A stretch of 64,000 nt of DNA from Chryseolinea lacunae (GCF_016735595.1 NZ_JAERRB010000011.1:1-64000); one strand, 5' to 3'; shown: positions 1-8,763, counted from the stretch's first letter. Translations and numbers: made by a program. Notes: a model not told the origin generated them from the letters alone.

Positions 1-1
1 T

Positions 2-151
2 GCGAAGGATTCTGCGCGGCCACTCGCGAAGCCCTTGACTTATTTGGAGCGGTGGCTACCTTTGCCTAGTAGGAAGGAATCCCTAGCTCAACTGTCAGAT
101 CAAGTACTAGCTATTACAATTTACGTGAGTGTTGTCAGTGAATTTTTTTAA
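2..151 (+). CDS. Possible 3' end of an unidentified gene (truncated by window edge)
   Basis: One plus-strand frame is open from the window edge to a TAA at 149-151, giving 49 residues with a plausible composition (a run around PLPSRKESLAQLSDQ, then a hydrophobic stretch). It would be the C-terminus of a gene converging on the XRE gene at 156. No domain is recognisable, and an open frame of this size can occur by chance, so this is only a possible partial gene. Confidence 0.25.
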   Translation, partial: AKDSARPLAKPLTYLERWLPLPSRKESLAQLSDQVLAITIYVSVVSEFF

Positions 152-155
152 ATTT

Positions 156-593
156 TTATTTTTTCTCACCCAAAATTCTCTCCAACAATGCAATCTTCTC
201 ATCCTTCTCCTTCAATAATGCCGCATTCAATTTCTTAATCTCATCATGAGCTTCAATCAACTTATCCAAAGGATTGAACGTGCAATGATAGTTCTCTATG
301 TTCGGGCCTTGATTATTTGAACCCTCATAATTATTCTGAATGTTATAGAATACCGTTTCTTCACTATAACTTTTAATTTCGTCAGCCGAAACATTCAACG
401 CCTTCGCCACTTCCGCCAGCACATCCGGATCGATCGTCTCTCTTGCTTCCAGTTGAGAAATCTTCTTCTGCGTCCATGGGTCGCCGAGCAGGGCGGCGAG
501 GTCTTCTTGTTTCAGCTTGTTGCGTTCGCGGAAGCGGCGCACGTTCTGGCCCAGGTGGCGGGCGCGTGCGGGTTGGTCGGGTTGCGTGGTCAT
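156..593 (-). CDS. XRE-family helix-turn-helix transcriptional regulator
   Basis: A 145-residue cytoplasmic DNA-binding protein. Residues about 14-72 form a Cro/C1-type helix-turn-helix: LGQNVRRFRERNKLKQEDLA, then a recognition-helix region WTQKKISQLEARE, then VLAEVAKALNVSADEI, a typical XRE ending. A polar linker rich in Asn follows (NIQNNYEGSNNQG), then a C-terminal amphipathic helix (LDKLIEAHDEIKKLNAALLKEKDEKIALLERIL) that looks like a short coiled coil for dimerisation. Small XRE proteins with an Asn-rich linker and coiled coil are common in Cytophagales; their targets are usually unknown. It stands alone and divergent from the next gene, so the 280-bp gap between them could hold its own operator. 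The start gives an intact HTH and no better ATG is visible. Confidence 0.85.
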   Translation of the reverse strand: MTTQPDQPARARHLGQNVRRFRERNKLKQEDLAALLGDPWTQKKISQLEARETIDPDVLAEVAKALNVSADEIKSYSEETVFYNIQNNYEGSNNQGPNIENYHCTFNPLDKLIEAHDEIKKLNAALLKEKDEKIALLERILGEKK

Positions 594-875
594 AGAAACA
601 AAGATAGGTCATTTTAGAATTTCTCAAACAGGGCGCCGTGCACCAATCGGTGTCGTGCCGGGTGGGGCAGAGGTGGTGGTTTAGCCGCGCCTACAGATAC
701 ATGCACCGCCCTATAGCCGATTTGCGCATGCTGCTGCGCGTGGCTTACTTCGTCACAACAAAAAAACAATCGCCATGCCCAACGCACCACCCACACGTTA
801 GCCCTTCGTCCAATTATTTTTTTGACCCTCATGCTGATGAACATTTTCACCACTACCAAAACTTGTTTCAACACC

Positions 876-1184
876 ATGAACCCGCTCTTCAAACTTCCTA
901 CGCACACCGAGCTGGCGGTGTGCCTGCTTCGCGAAGAACTCAAAATGAGTCGCTTCTTCACCGACCTCTACAACCTGGGTCTCGAAAACCATTCGCCCCA
1001 CCAGCTCGACCTCGCGCCCATCATCTTCGCCTGCCTGGGCCTGCAAGGCAGCGACGCCATGTTCGAACGCTATGTGGAGCTGCTCGCCCACCACACCGAA
1101 GTGGTGCACCTCACCAACGAATCGCTCGCCAAAGAAGCCCTCGCATTTTGCACAGCCCTGGTGGTGTTCAAAAACAGTGGGTGA
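876..1184 (+). CDS. Hypothetical protein, about 102 residues
   Basis: The ATG at 876 (MNPLFKLPTHTELAVCLL) is preferred over an in-frame ATG at 822, which would add an unlikely Met/Thr-rich leader. The protein is predicted to be soluble and mostly helical, with no signal peptide or clear membrane segment. Segments such as ELAVCLLREELKMSRFFTDL and YVELLAHHTEVVHL look like packed helices. No family was recognised. G+C-rich codon use resembles confident genes nearby, which supports it over the overlapping frames. The 21-bp repeat array begins about 110 bp downstream. Confidence 0.55.
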   Translation: MNPLFKLPTHTELAVCLLREELKMSRFFTDLYNLGLENHSPHQLDLAPIIFACLGLQGSDAMFERYVELLAHHTEVVHLTNESLAKEALAFCTALVVFKNSG

Positions 1185-1297
1185 GGGGGCGGGGATGTTG
1201 CCTTTCAGAATGGCCTTTAAAATCCGCCGGTTGGCGTGTTTCCTGTCTGCAGTCCCGAGTCCGCAGCCCGGGGCTGCAAAGGCGATGTTCTTCACCC

Positions 1298-2022
1298 CAA
1301 CGTCGGCACTCCACCCGCCGATGTTTGCGTTCAAACATACAACACCGGAGAAAAAACACGCAACGATCCCCAATAAACACCCAGCCGCCGCACATCGCCG
1401 GGCAACATCCTTGATTTAGGTGACAATCACCGCAAAAAAAGCCCGAAAGTTTCACAAAAAAGTGTCAACGTCGGCACTTTACTATGCGACGTCGATATGT
1501 AGAACTCCGACGTTGTCAGTTTACTATGCGACATCGGAGCAGAAACCTGCGACGTTGCATATCCACATATCAGTGACGGATGTTGAAGTAGCAACGTTGT
1601 CATGTTTTTGGCGAAGAAGTCACACTTTTTTCTCCGACGTCGGCATCGCGAGCTGCGACGTTGATACTTTGCATACCGACGTCGCAGCTTTTTTCGCCGG
1701 CGTTGGATAGTAAAGTGACAATGTTGCAGCTTTTCAGCCGGAATCTCCACAAAAACATGACAACGTCGGAGGTCTACCTATCGACGTTGATATGTACAGC
1801 TCCGACGTTGATATGTAGAACTGCGATGTTGCTACTTGAAGTGAGGACGCTGAGTAGTTGAGCACCGACACATGACAAATTTTCCTCTCGGAACCTGACA
1901 CGCGAAGTGTAGAAGTGCGACATCGGTGCTCGGAACACCGGCATCGGAGTTCTGAATGCCAACGTCGGTGTTCTGAATACCGGCATCGGTGTTCTGGTTG
2001 ATCGGCGGGATGTTGGTTTTGA
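1298..2022. repeat. Degenerate 21-bp tandem repeat array, about 34 units
   Basis: Units recur every 21 bp, most beginning with CRACGTYG or a one- or two-base variant (CAACGTCG, CGACGTTG, CGACATCG), followed by variable sequence often ending like ATATGTAGAACT. Unit starts were counted at 1298, 1319, 1340, 1361, 1382, 1403, 1424, 1445, 1466, 1487, 1508, 1529, 1550, 1571 and 1592. After a 1-bp phase slip near 1613-1634 they continue at 1635, 1656, 1677, 1698, 1719, 1740, 1761, 1782, 1803, 1824, 1845 and 1866. After a roughly 10-bp slip they resume at 1918, 1939, 1960, 1981 and 2002. The core motif is closed under reverse complement. Short open frames in it encode heptapeptide echoes (NTDVGIQ-like on the minus strand, ATSxxxx on plus) but are interrupted by stops, so the array is treated as non-coding. 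Confidence 0.85.
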
Positions 2023-2042
2023 GCGGGCCGGGACGCGTTGCC

Positions 2043-4469
2043 TCACTCACACTTCAACGTCTCTGCCGGTTTTGTCAACGCGGCCTTTAAGGTTTGTGAG
2101 ATCACCGACACAAATGCAATCATCAGCACAATGGCTCCGGAAATGGCAAAGGTCCAGAGGCTGATGTGGGTGTGGTAAGGAAATGATTCGAGCCAGTGGT
2201 GCATCAGCCACCAGCCCAGGGGGCAGGCCAGCACAATGGCGATCATCACGGGTTGGAGAAACCCTTTGGAGAGCAGCACGATGATGCCCGGCACGGTAGA
2301 GCCGAGCACTTTGCGGATGCCGATTTCTTTGGTGCGTTGCAGCGTCATGAACGAGGCGAGGCCGAGCAGACCGAGCGAGGCAATGAAGATGGCGAGGGCG
2401 GTGAAGAGTGTGAACACCTGGCCGAAGCGATCGTCGCGGTCGTATTGCCGGTTAAAGAACTGGTCGAGAAAAAAATAGTCCATGGGGTTGCCGGGAAAGG
2501 TTTGTTTCCAGGGAACATCGAGCGCCTGGAGCACATCGTGATAGTTATCGGTTTCGAGCTTCAGCGAATAGAAAGCTGCCGAGGGCGCGAAGCGAAACAC
2601 CACGGGAATCACTTTCGCCTTGAGCGACATCTGGTGATAGTCTTCCAGCACACCTGCAATTTGAAAGGTGTCTCTGCCCAACCTAACCCATTCGTCCACG
2701 GCGGCGGCAGGGTCCTTGAACGCCAGCGCCTTCGCCAGCGATTCGTTTATCAAAACTTTTTTGTTGTCGCTAATGAACCTGCGGTCAAAATTTCTACCGG
2801 CCACAACGGTGATGCCATACTGCGGAATGTGTTCCTGGTCGAGGGCCACGGTGGTCACAGTGAGGGCGCCTTCCGGTCCGCCCGAGAGTCGCGTGATGCC
2901 GCCGGTCCAATAGTTTTCTTCGCCGGGAATGCTCGACGACGCGCTGATGCCTTTCACGCCTTTGATGCGCAGCACTTCGGTCTTGAATGTCTCGTAGTTT
3001 TTCAGATACAACGAGTCGGTCACACTCGGTCCTTTCAGCACCAGCGTCTGGTCAATGTTCACGCCCAGGTCGAGCGTCTTCATGTATTGCAGCTGCTGGT
3101 AAACAATCAACGAACCGCTGATGAGAAACACCGAAGCTGCGAATTGAAAAACGACCAACCCCTTTCGCAAGTAGTTGCCACGGGTAGACGAAATAAATTT
3201 TCCTTTCAACACCGAAATGGGTTTGAACGACGAGAGCACAATGGCCGGATAAAAGCCCGAGCAAACGGCGCCCATCACAAACAACGCAGCCACCAGGAGC
3301 CAGAAGTTTCGTGTATAGAAAAAGTCGAGCGGAATGTTCCAGCCGGTGAGTGCCGCAAACGACGGCCACGACCCACGCACAATGGCCAGCGCCAGCCCCA
3401 CAGCAATGAGGTTGAGCAGCAGCGACTCGGTAAGAAATTGAGTGATGAGCTGGCCGCGAAAAGCACCCACCACTTTTCTGACGCCCACTTCGCCCGCTCT
3501 CTTCAGCGACCGTGCCGTGGCCAGGTTCACATAGTTGACCCAGGCAATGAACATGATGAAGAGGGCAATGATGCTGAGCGCATGCACCGAGTCGCCATCG
3601 CGAAGGTCTTGTGGCGACGTTTCGTAGAGCAGGTTCGAGTAGAGGTGAATGTCGGTGAGGGGGCGAAGAATAAACGCCTGCTTTTCATTTTGTTTTTCCC
3701 AGTCGTCTTTGCGCACACGGGCGAGGTAGGCATCCCACTTTGCCTGCAGGGCCTTCACATCGGTGCCGGGCTTGAGCAACACAAAGCAATAGAAATCATA
3801 CCATCCCCACGAGGTTTCCGAGCTGTTTTTAGTGAGCGCGTTCAGGGTGGCGTATGAAATGAGGAAGTCGAATTTGATGTGCGAGTTTTCAGGCACGTCG
3901 TCAAACACACCGGTCACTTCCAGGGGCATGTCGCCATTGTATTGCAGGCGCTTGCCGATGGGGTCGTCGCTCTTGAAATATTTTTTGGCGGTGCTTTTGG
4001 AAACGATCACGGTGTTCAGGGCCTTCAAACACGTTTTGGCATTGCCCGACAAAAGCTTGAAGTCGAACACAGTGAAGAGCGAGGTGTCGGCAAAGTGAAT
4101 GCGCTCTTCGCGGAACGCGATGGGCTCCTGTCCGGGCGCTTCATATTTCACCACACCGTCGCTGGGAAGAAAGCGCGTGTGGGCTTCCACTTCCGGAAAA
4201 TTCTGTTTCAGCGCAGCACCCGCAGCGGGCACGGCCACGGCACTCTCGAAGCTAAGCTGCCCGTTTTGCCAATTGTTATATTGAAGACGATAGATGTCGC
4301 CCGCGCGCGAATGAAACGTGTCGAAACTTTTCTCGTACGCCACATACTGCACAATGAGCAGGCAAGCCGCCATGCCCAGCGACAGCCCAATCACATTCAA
4401 CACCGTATAGACTTTCTCCCTCCCAAAATTCCGGAAGGCAATGACGACGTAGTTTCGAATCATGTTCAT
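2043..4469 (-). CDS. MacB/FtsX-family ABC transporter permease
   Basis: An 808-residue inner-membrane protein with two FtsX-type permease halves and MacB-like periplasmic domains. The N-terminus MNMIRNYVVIAFRNFGREKV leads into a first membrane helix (VLNVIGLSLGMAACLLIVQY), then a periplasmic domain to about residue 270. Three membrane helices follow, including the FtsX signature region ATARSLKRAGEVGVRKVVGA. The second half repeats this layout and contains LQRTKEIGIRKVLGS before the last helices. The start at 4469 is chosen because an upstream in-frame ATG (4649) adds a non-conserved leader. Such double-FtsX permeases are abundant in Cytophagales, often without an adjacent ATPase, and are thought to act in mechanotransmission or efflux of peptides and lipoproteins. 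No ATPase gene is next to it here. The gene is flanked on both sides by the 21-bp repeat family. Confidence 0.92.
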   Translation of the reverse strand: MNMIRNYVVIAFRNFGREKVYTVLNVIGLSLGMAACLLIVQYVAYEKSFDTFHSRAGDIYRLQYNNWQNGQLSFESAVAVPAAGAALKQNFPEVEAHTRFLPSDGVVKYEAPGQEPIAFREERIHFADTSLFTVFDFKLLSGNAKTCLKALNTVIVSKSTAKKYFKSDDPIGKRLQYNGDMPLEVTGVFDDVPENSHIKFDFLISYATLNALTKNSSETSWGWYDFYCFVLLKPGTDVKALQAKWDAYLARVRKDDWEKQNEKQAFILRPLTDIHLYSNLLYETSPQDLRDGDSVHALSIIALFIMFIAWVNYVNLATARSLKRAGEVGVRKVVGAFRGQLITQFLTESLLLNLIAVGLALAIVRGSWPSFAALTGWNIPLDFFYTRNFWLLVAALFVMGAVCSGFYPAIVLSSFKPISVLKGKFISSTRGNYLRKGLVVFQFAASVFLISGSLIVYQQLQYMKTLDLGVNIDQTLVLKGPSVTDSLYLKNYETFKTEVLRIKGVKGISASSSIPGEENYWTGGITRLSGGPEGALTVTTVALDQEHIPQYGITVVAGRNFDRRFISDNKKVLINESLAKALAFKDPAAAVDEWVRLGRDTFQIAGVLEDYHQMSLKAKVIPVVFRFAPSAAFYSLKLETDNYHDVLQALDVPWKQTFPGNPMDYFFLDQFFNRQYDRDDRFGQVFTLFTALAIFIASLGLLGLASFMTLQRTKEIGIRKVLGSTVPGIIVLLSKGFLQPVMIAIVLACPLGWWLMHHWLESFPYHTHISLWTFAISGAIVLMIAFVSVISQTLKAALTKPAETLKCE

Positions 4470-4667
4470 ACCGATAGGGGATAGGGTGAGGATGAAGTTG
4501 CCAGAAGTTAAGATAATAAATAATCTACCCTGATTTTGTTTTGGCGCCCTAAAATGTTTGTTCTGTATTAGGTTTTGGTTGGATTTATGGCAGCGATTAG
4601 CCTGAACGGTAATGTGAGTTCGGCATGCAATAGATCGGTCAGAAGGCACGCCGTTTCAGAGGAATAC

Positions 4668-4730
4668 CAACGTTGGAGTTTGGAATACCGGCATCGTTGT
4701 TCTGGTTGATCGGCGGGATGTTGGTTTTGT
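4668..4730. repeat. Detached three-unit block of the 21-bp repeat
   Basis: Units start at 4668 (CAACGTTGG), 4689 (CGGCATCG) and 4710, again exactly 21 bp apart. The 47 bp at 4683-4729 match 1975-2021 at the end of the main array with one mismatch. The permease gene therefore lies between two near-identical repeat ends in direct orientation. Confidence 0.85.
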
Positions 4731-4791
4731 TTTCGCACGGGTTGCATTGTCGGCGAAGCCCATAACCTTTAAAATCTTTCTTCAGGCCTGA

Positions 4792-5112
4792 CTAATCCTT
4801 CTTGTCTCGATCAAAGCGACGGAGTGCAGTTTCCACATCAACAATTGAAATCAATAATAGTGACAGCGTGAAAATCATCAAATAGATACTGTTCACCTTG
4901 CCATAGCAAAAGACAACGCCAGCCACCGTAGAGAGGACGCCGATGATGACCGCGTGGAGTGCCATGCGCTGGTTGGCAAAGGTCCAGTGCGCCGGCGATT
5001 TCATGGACCGTGGTGTCCTGTAGCCGAGCCAATAGTTTCGATCGATTTTTGAATATTTAATGATTAGTCCAATCACCAATATGGTCAGGCCTGCCACGAT
5101 GTAGGAAAGCAT
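4792..5112 (-). CDS. SdpI-family small integral membrane protein
   Basis: A 106-residue protein with three predicted membrane helices: residues 3-20, about 52-70 and about 76-93. Between the first two is the family signature WLGYRTPRSMKSPAHWTFAN, matching the SdpI/YhfL domain pattern (W-x-G-x-R-T-P, then W and N). In Bacillus, SdpI is an immunity protein and signal receptor for the SdpC toxin. In Bacteroidota, short SdpI-like proteins are usually single genes of unknown role, and no SdpC-like toxin is visible nearby. The C-terminus is charged (RRFDRDKKD) and probably cytoplasmic. It is a single-gene transcription unit facing away from the hydrolase at 5517. Confidence 0.8.
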   Translation of the reverse strand: MLSYIVAGLTILVIGLIIKYSKIDRNYWLGYRTPRSMKSPAHWTFANQRMALHAVIIGVLSTVAGVVFCYGKVNSIYLMIFTLSLLLISIVDVETALRRFDRDKKD

Positions 5113-5516
5113 ATAGTTTGTGTTTAGGTTGAAGCAAGCTTAGGCAAGTGTTCTGAATATAGTTGATAATTCAGGGCGCCGTGATTTCTTTAGGTAATAG
5201 TACATGATCACACTGAAATTATTCTTCAGTATGCAAAATGCGGATTCGGTCAGTCGACAAATTTGCATTGTGTTTGCCCTGTACATTACCCTCCCTTCAT
5301 TCGGATAGCCTATTATTCATCGCCAGTTTTTTCAGGTAAATCCTTCGCCTACTCCACGTTTCAAAATCCGAAAGGAGTTTAGAAAATGCACAAATTCTAT
5401 ATCCAACCCCAGCGTAATCGTTAGCAGTTGCGATATGTACATGCGATTATGCCATACCGCCTTTTACACAAAAAACCATATTCCCTATCTTTATACTGTC
5501 ACTTAAACCCCTACCC
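5113..5516. other. Intergenic region with a promoter-like element
   Basis: No gene was found in this divergent 400-bp gap. The sequence is AT-rich near 5460-5516 and contains TATCTTTA at 5486-5493, close to the Bacteroidota -7 consensus TAnnTTTG and about 24 bp before the hydrolase ATG. It is the best promoter candidate for that gene. Confidence 0.5.
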
Positions 5517-6287
5517 ATGTCAAAATCAAAATCGATTATCCTTATCCACGGAAACTTTGTGAACAACATTAGTTGGGCAAAGTGGAAAACCTACTATGAA
5601 CAAAAAGGCTATAGCGTTCACACCCCGGCAAACCCCGGTCACGATGGGAAGCCCGCCGACCTGCGAAGCAAGGTTCATCCCAACCTCACCAAAACAGGAT
5701 TTATAGATGTAGTCAACAACATCTCCCGACTCATCGACACCTTGCCTGAGAAGCCATTGGTCATTGGTCATTCCATGGCGGGCATGGCCGCTATGAAGTT
5801 GTTGGAGCTGGGAAAAACTGCGGCGGCGGTGAGCATTGACGGTGCGCCGCCAAAGAATGTGTTTCCTCCCTTCACAACACTAAAAGCAGTGTTGCCTGCA
5901 TTTGGTTTCTTTTCGTCGAAACCCTACTTCATGGGGAGTCGTGAATGGTACGACAAATGTTTTTTCAACACCTTGCCCGAAACAGAAAGAGGTCCGGCGT
6001 TTGAAAGCGTTGCCGTGCCCGAAAGTTATAAAGTGAGCCGCGAACTGGTGTTAAATTCTTATTCGAATATTGATTTCGGCAAACCTCACGACCCCGTGTT
6101 GTTTATTGGTGGCGGAAGCGACAACATATTCCCGCCGTCTCTCACCCGAACCCTGGCCGGCAAATACAAAGACAAAAACAGCCGGGTAAACCTGAACATC
6201 TTCGAAGGCAAGAGCCACTTTATATGTGGCGAACCGGGCTGGGAAAAAGTAGCGGACTACATTCTGGATTGGTACGAAAAACTCTGA
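5517..6287 (+). CDS. Alpha/beta-fold hydrolase
   Basis: A 256-residue cytoplasmic enzyme with no signal peptide. The opening strand SIILIHGNFVNN carries the oxyanion-hole HG motif. VIGHSMAG places the nucleophile Ser at residue 86. Likely acid and histidine residues are in the C-terminal third: DNIFPPS around 203-209 and GKSHFICGEPGW near residues 234-245. It resembles the AB-hydrolase_6 group, which includes esterases, haloalkane dehalogenase-like enzymes and other small-molecule hydrolases, so the substrate cannot be named. It stands alone between a promoter-like element and the aminotransferase gene, which starts about 110-130 bp later and could be cotranscribed. Confidence 0.85.
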   Translation: MSKSKSIILIHGNFVNNISWAKWKTYYEQKGYSVHTPANPGHDGKPADLRSKVHPNLTKTGFIDVVNNISRLIDTLPEKPLVIGHSMAGMAAMKLLELGKTAAAVSIDGAPPKNVFPPFTTLKAVLPAFGFFSSKPYFMGSREWYDKCFFNTLPETERGPAFESVAVPESYKVSRELVLNSYSNIDFGKPHDPVLFIGGGSDNIFPPSLTRTLAGKYKDKNSRVNLNIFEGKSHFICGEPGWEKVADYILDWYEKL

Positions 6288-6414
6288 CGCGGCATTCGAG
6301 GCCTGGTGCCGGGAAATAGTTGTATTTTAGAACGACCGCTGTCGGAATAGTTTTTCCATTCGGCAAACGGATCTTTAGTTCAACAACACCCCGCGCACCA
6401 TGCACTACCGACGA

Positions 6415-7509
6415 ATGCCCATCGAGATAGAAGCCCCCGAAGGTTTCGGATATGAGAACATTGATTGCAATCTGTCCGAAAGCTCCTTCACCGATCAGAA
6501 GCTAAGCGACCTGGGCATTTCCATCGACAACCTCACCTTGTTCTATGGCGACCACCTGGGCAAGCCCGCGTTGCGCGAATGCATTGCCGCCGCTGCAAAC
6601 CTGTTGCCCGATCACGTGCTCGTCACGTCGGGCGCCGCTACGGCTTTGTTCATTGTGGCCACGTCGCTGCTCAGTGCGGGCGATCACATGGTGGTGGCCA
6701 AATCAAACTACGCCACCAACATCGAAACACCCCGCGCCATCGGGGCAAAGGTTTCTTATCTCCCCATGCTGTTCGAAAACAACTTCGCGCTCGACCTGGC
6801 CGCCCTCGAAGCATTGATCACCCCGCAAACAAAACTGATCAGCATCACCTACCCACACAACCCCACAGGCGTGATGATCGACCTGGCCAAGCTGAAGGCT
6901 GTTGTGGCATTGGCCGAACGCAAAGGATGTTATGTGTTGCTGGACGAGACCTATCGCGAAATGTCGTTCGTAGACAAATTGCCAGTGGCGGCCACGTTGT
7001 CCGATCGCGTCATCAGCATCTCGTCGATGTCAAAATCGTTTGGCCTTCCCGGCATCCGCATCGGGTGGCTACTCTCCACAAACAAAACGCTGATGGAAAC
7101 TTTTCTCGCAGCCAAAGAACAAATCTGCATCACCAACTCGGTAGTCGACGAAGAAATTGCCTATCAATACCTTCAACGCAAAGACGCCCTCTTCGCCCCC
7201 GTGCAAGCCACCATTCTGAAAAACTTCAACATCCTCAAAACCTTCATGGCCCATCAACACGTGCTGGAATGGGTTGAACCCCAGGGCGGCTGCGTATGCT
7301 TCCCCCGCATAAAACAAAACGTCGCCATCAACACCGACGCCTTTCACCATACACTGCTCCACACCTATGCCACCTATGTGGGCCGCGGCCATTGGTTTGA
7401 GGAAGACCCCCGATATTTACGCATTGGCTACAGCTGGGACACGTCTGAAAAACTGAGCAAGGGGTTGAATAATATTTTGAAGGCGATTGAAGAGACGCGG
7501 GTGGGGTAG
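6415..7509 (+). CDS. Class I/II pyridoxal-phosphate aminotransferase
   Basis: A fold-type I PLP enzyme of about 364 residues. Visible motifs are VTSGAATALFIVATSLL (cofactor phosphate region), ITYPHNPTGVMI (the conserved NPTG), LLDETYREM (Asp that pairs with the pyridine nitrogen), and SISSMSKSFGLPGIRIGWL, where the Lys of SKSFG forms the Schiff base and the following Arg-Gly region binds the substrate carboxylate. The C-terminal RIGYSWD contains the second substrate Arg. An in-frame ATG at 6400 would add MHYRR; MPIEIEAPEGFGYE at 6415 looks like the conserved start. Relatives act on amino acids in primary or secondary metabolism; specificity is not evident here. No pathway partner adjoins it. 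Confidence 0.87.
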   Translation: MPIEIEAPEGFGYENIDCNLSESSFTDQKLSDLGISIDNLTLFYGDHLGKPALRECIAAAANLLPDHVLVTSGAATALFIVATSLLSAGDHMVVAKSNYATNIETPRAIGAKVSYLPMLFENNFALDLAALEALITPQTKLISITYPHNPTGVMIDLAKLKAVVALAERKGCYVLLDETYREMSFVDKLPVAATLSDRVISISSMSKSFGLPGIRIGWLLSTNKTLMETFLAAKEQICITNSVVDEEIAYQYLQRKDALFAPVQATILKNFNILKTFMAHQHVLEWVEPQGGCVCFPRIKQNVAINTDAFHHTLLHTYATYVGRGHWFEEDPRYLRIGYSWDTSEKLSKGLNNILKAIEETRVG

Positions 7510-7893
7510 GGGTGATGAATGTTTTTTTTCTATGTAGAGCTCGCGCCCCACACGCGCATTTTTTAAGACAGTGATGTGATTCTCCAACGGTCTCAACAGG
7601 GAAGAGTATCATGAAAAGTTACGCTCGTGACTGAAGGCACGGGCACAAACGGCATCATTGTTTTCTGTGATATGCCAACAAGCATCCAAGGCTGAAGACA
7701 ACCAAGAAACAGGATTATCGCCGCTGGCTGGTTTGTGATGACCACTGTTTATGGGGGTGCACCATTTTGGTGTCATCGGTAGGAAGAGCAAGATGCGTTT
7801 GGTACATTCGAAATTATGGAGCCCATCCAACACTGGCAAGGTTGTTGGAAGGGCTTTGTTGTTTTTTATGTTGTCACGTAACCCCCTTTATAT
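7510..7893. other. Intergenic region without a supported gene
   Basis: A 384-bp gap. A minus-strand open frame covers much of it (7609-7839) but has no domain, no good start context and a composition unlike neighbouring genes. No convincing terminator or RNA structure was seen. The 3' part probably holds the promoter for the gene at 7894. Confidence 0.4.
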
Positions 7894-8610
7894 ATGAACC
7901 CCATCTCACCCCAGGATTTTCTTCAGCTCATGATGACCGGTGGCGTCATCGAAAATATGAGTGTGACCGGCAACGTTGAAGCCATGATGCAGAATTTCCA
8001 GAACCCCGTCATCATCCTCAATTGCGAGATACCCATGCTTGCGCTAAACGAGTCGCCCGTGCAATCGCTCACCATCGCGGGCACGCTGACGCAGATCCCG
8101 TCATTAGTTTTGGTAGGTCAGAACACCAACTTCTCGTTGCTCTGCATCGAAGACGACGCCTCCATAGGAAGCCTGTCACTCTCGGGCATGGGCCAGTCCA
8201 CGACGTTAACGGTTGACGGCAATGTCAATTCGGTGTCGCTCAACGACTGCTCGATCCAAACCGTTGAGGTCGTAGCAACAAACCAAATAAACACGGTTTC
8301 GCTAACCAGTGTCGTGTTCATAAACAGCCTTAGGCTTATTGGCCCCTATCAAACCGTGACCGCCGGCTTCTCCTCGTGCAACACCTTGATTTTCGAAGAT
8401 ACCACCGTCACCACAATCAACATAAATTCATCACCCATCGTCAACTATCAATTCACCAATCACCAGGGCGGCACCCTCAGCTTCGACTCCACCTCCTTCA
8501 AACAATCCCGCTCCCTCGCATTCAACGAAACCTCATTCGAAACCATAACCGTAAACGGCGACCAGAACCGGACGTTTGCAAATTTGGCGGTGACGTTGAC
8601 GGGGCAGTAG
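7894..8610 (+). CDS. Beta-solenoid-like hypothetical protein
   Basis: A 238-residue protein made almost entirely of short beta-strand-like segments with a recurring pattern of a hydrophobic strand, a polar turn and Ser/Thr/Asn ladders, e.g. VQSLTIAGTLTQIPSLVLVG, IGSLSLSGMGQSTTLTVDG, VNSVSLNDCSIQTVEVV, INTVSLTSVVFINSLRLIG. The roughly 20-24 residue periodicity suggests a right-handed beta-helix or another solenoid. There is no signal peptide, lipobox or membrane helix, and no catalytic motif. Low Lys/Arg and high Ser/Thr/Asn content would suit an extracellular or structural protein, yet no export signal is visible. No family was recognised. It lies directly upstream of a REP-like element and the IS110 element. 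Confidence 0.65.
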   Translation: MNPISPQDFLQLMMTGGVIENMSVTGNVEAMMQNFQNPVIILNCEIPMLALNESPVQSLTIAGTLTQIPSLVLVGQNTNFSLLCIEDDASIGSLSLSGMGQSTTLTVDGNVNSVSLNDCSIQTVEVVATNQINTVSLTSVVFINSLRLIGPYQTVTAGFSSCNTLIFEDTTVTTININSSPIVNYQFTNHQGGTLSFDSTSFKQSRSLAFNETSFETITVNGDQNRTFANLAVTLTGQ

Positions 8611-8666
8611 CAATGCTTTGATAAAAACATAGGTGAGTTAACACATTGTACAATTGGAGGTCGTAG

Positions 8667-8753
8667 CATAGTCTGCGCTTCGTGACTATGCGTTTTAAAT
8701 GAGCAATGTCCTTTGCGATCAACGTTTGGCTTCGGAATACGCCAAGTCCCCGA
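8667..8753. repeat. REP-like palindrome pair, copy A (right palindrome interrupted)
   Basis: At 8667-8690 lies a palindrome with CATAGTC and GACTATG arms (P1). After a spacer containing CTTCGGAATACGCC comes CAAGTCCCCGA at 8743-8753, the left half of a second palindrome (P2). The intact P2 at 10175-10198 continues with GACGGGAGACTTG. Here that right half is missing and the IS110 element begins instead. Confidence 0.75.
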
Positions 8754-8763
8754 TTTCTATGTT

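Noticed and set aside
638-1414. 258-codon frame overlapping the gene at 876
   Set aside because: Extremely Arg/His/Pro-rich with no domain, and it runs into the repeat array. The frame starting at 876 has normal protein composition.
1298-2022. CRISPR array
   Set aside because: The 21-bp units are directly tandem, degenerate throughout and have no unique spacers or adjacent cas genes.
1420-2050. Several open frames on both strands across the 21-bp array
   Set aside because: Each is short and interrupted. Their heptapeptide patterns follow automatically from a 21-bp repeat, and none has a start context or domain.
2196-3857. Long plus-strand open frame (553 codons) opposite the FtsX permease gene
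   Set aside because: It is antisense to a clear membrane protein and its His/Glu/Arg-rich composition is typical of a shadow frame in G+C-rich coding DNA.
7609-7839. 76-codon minus-strand frame in the gap before 7894
   Set aside because: No start context, no domain and an atypical composition.
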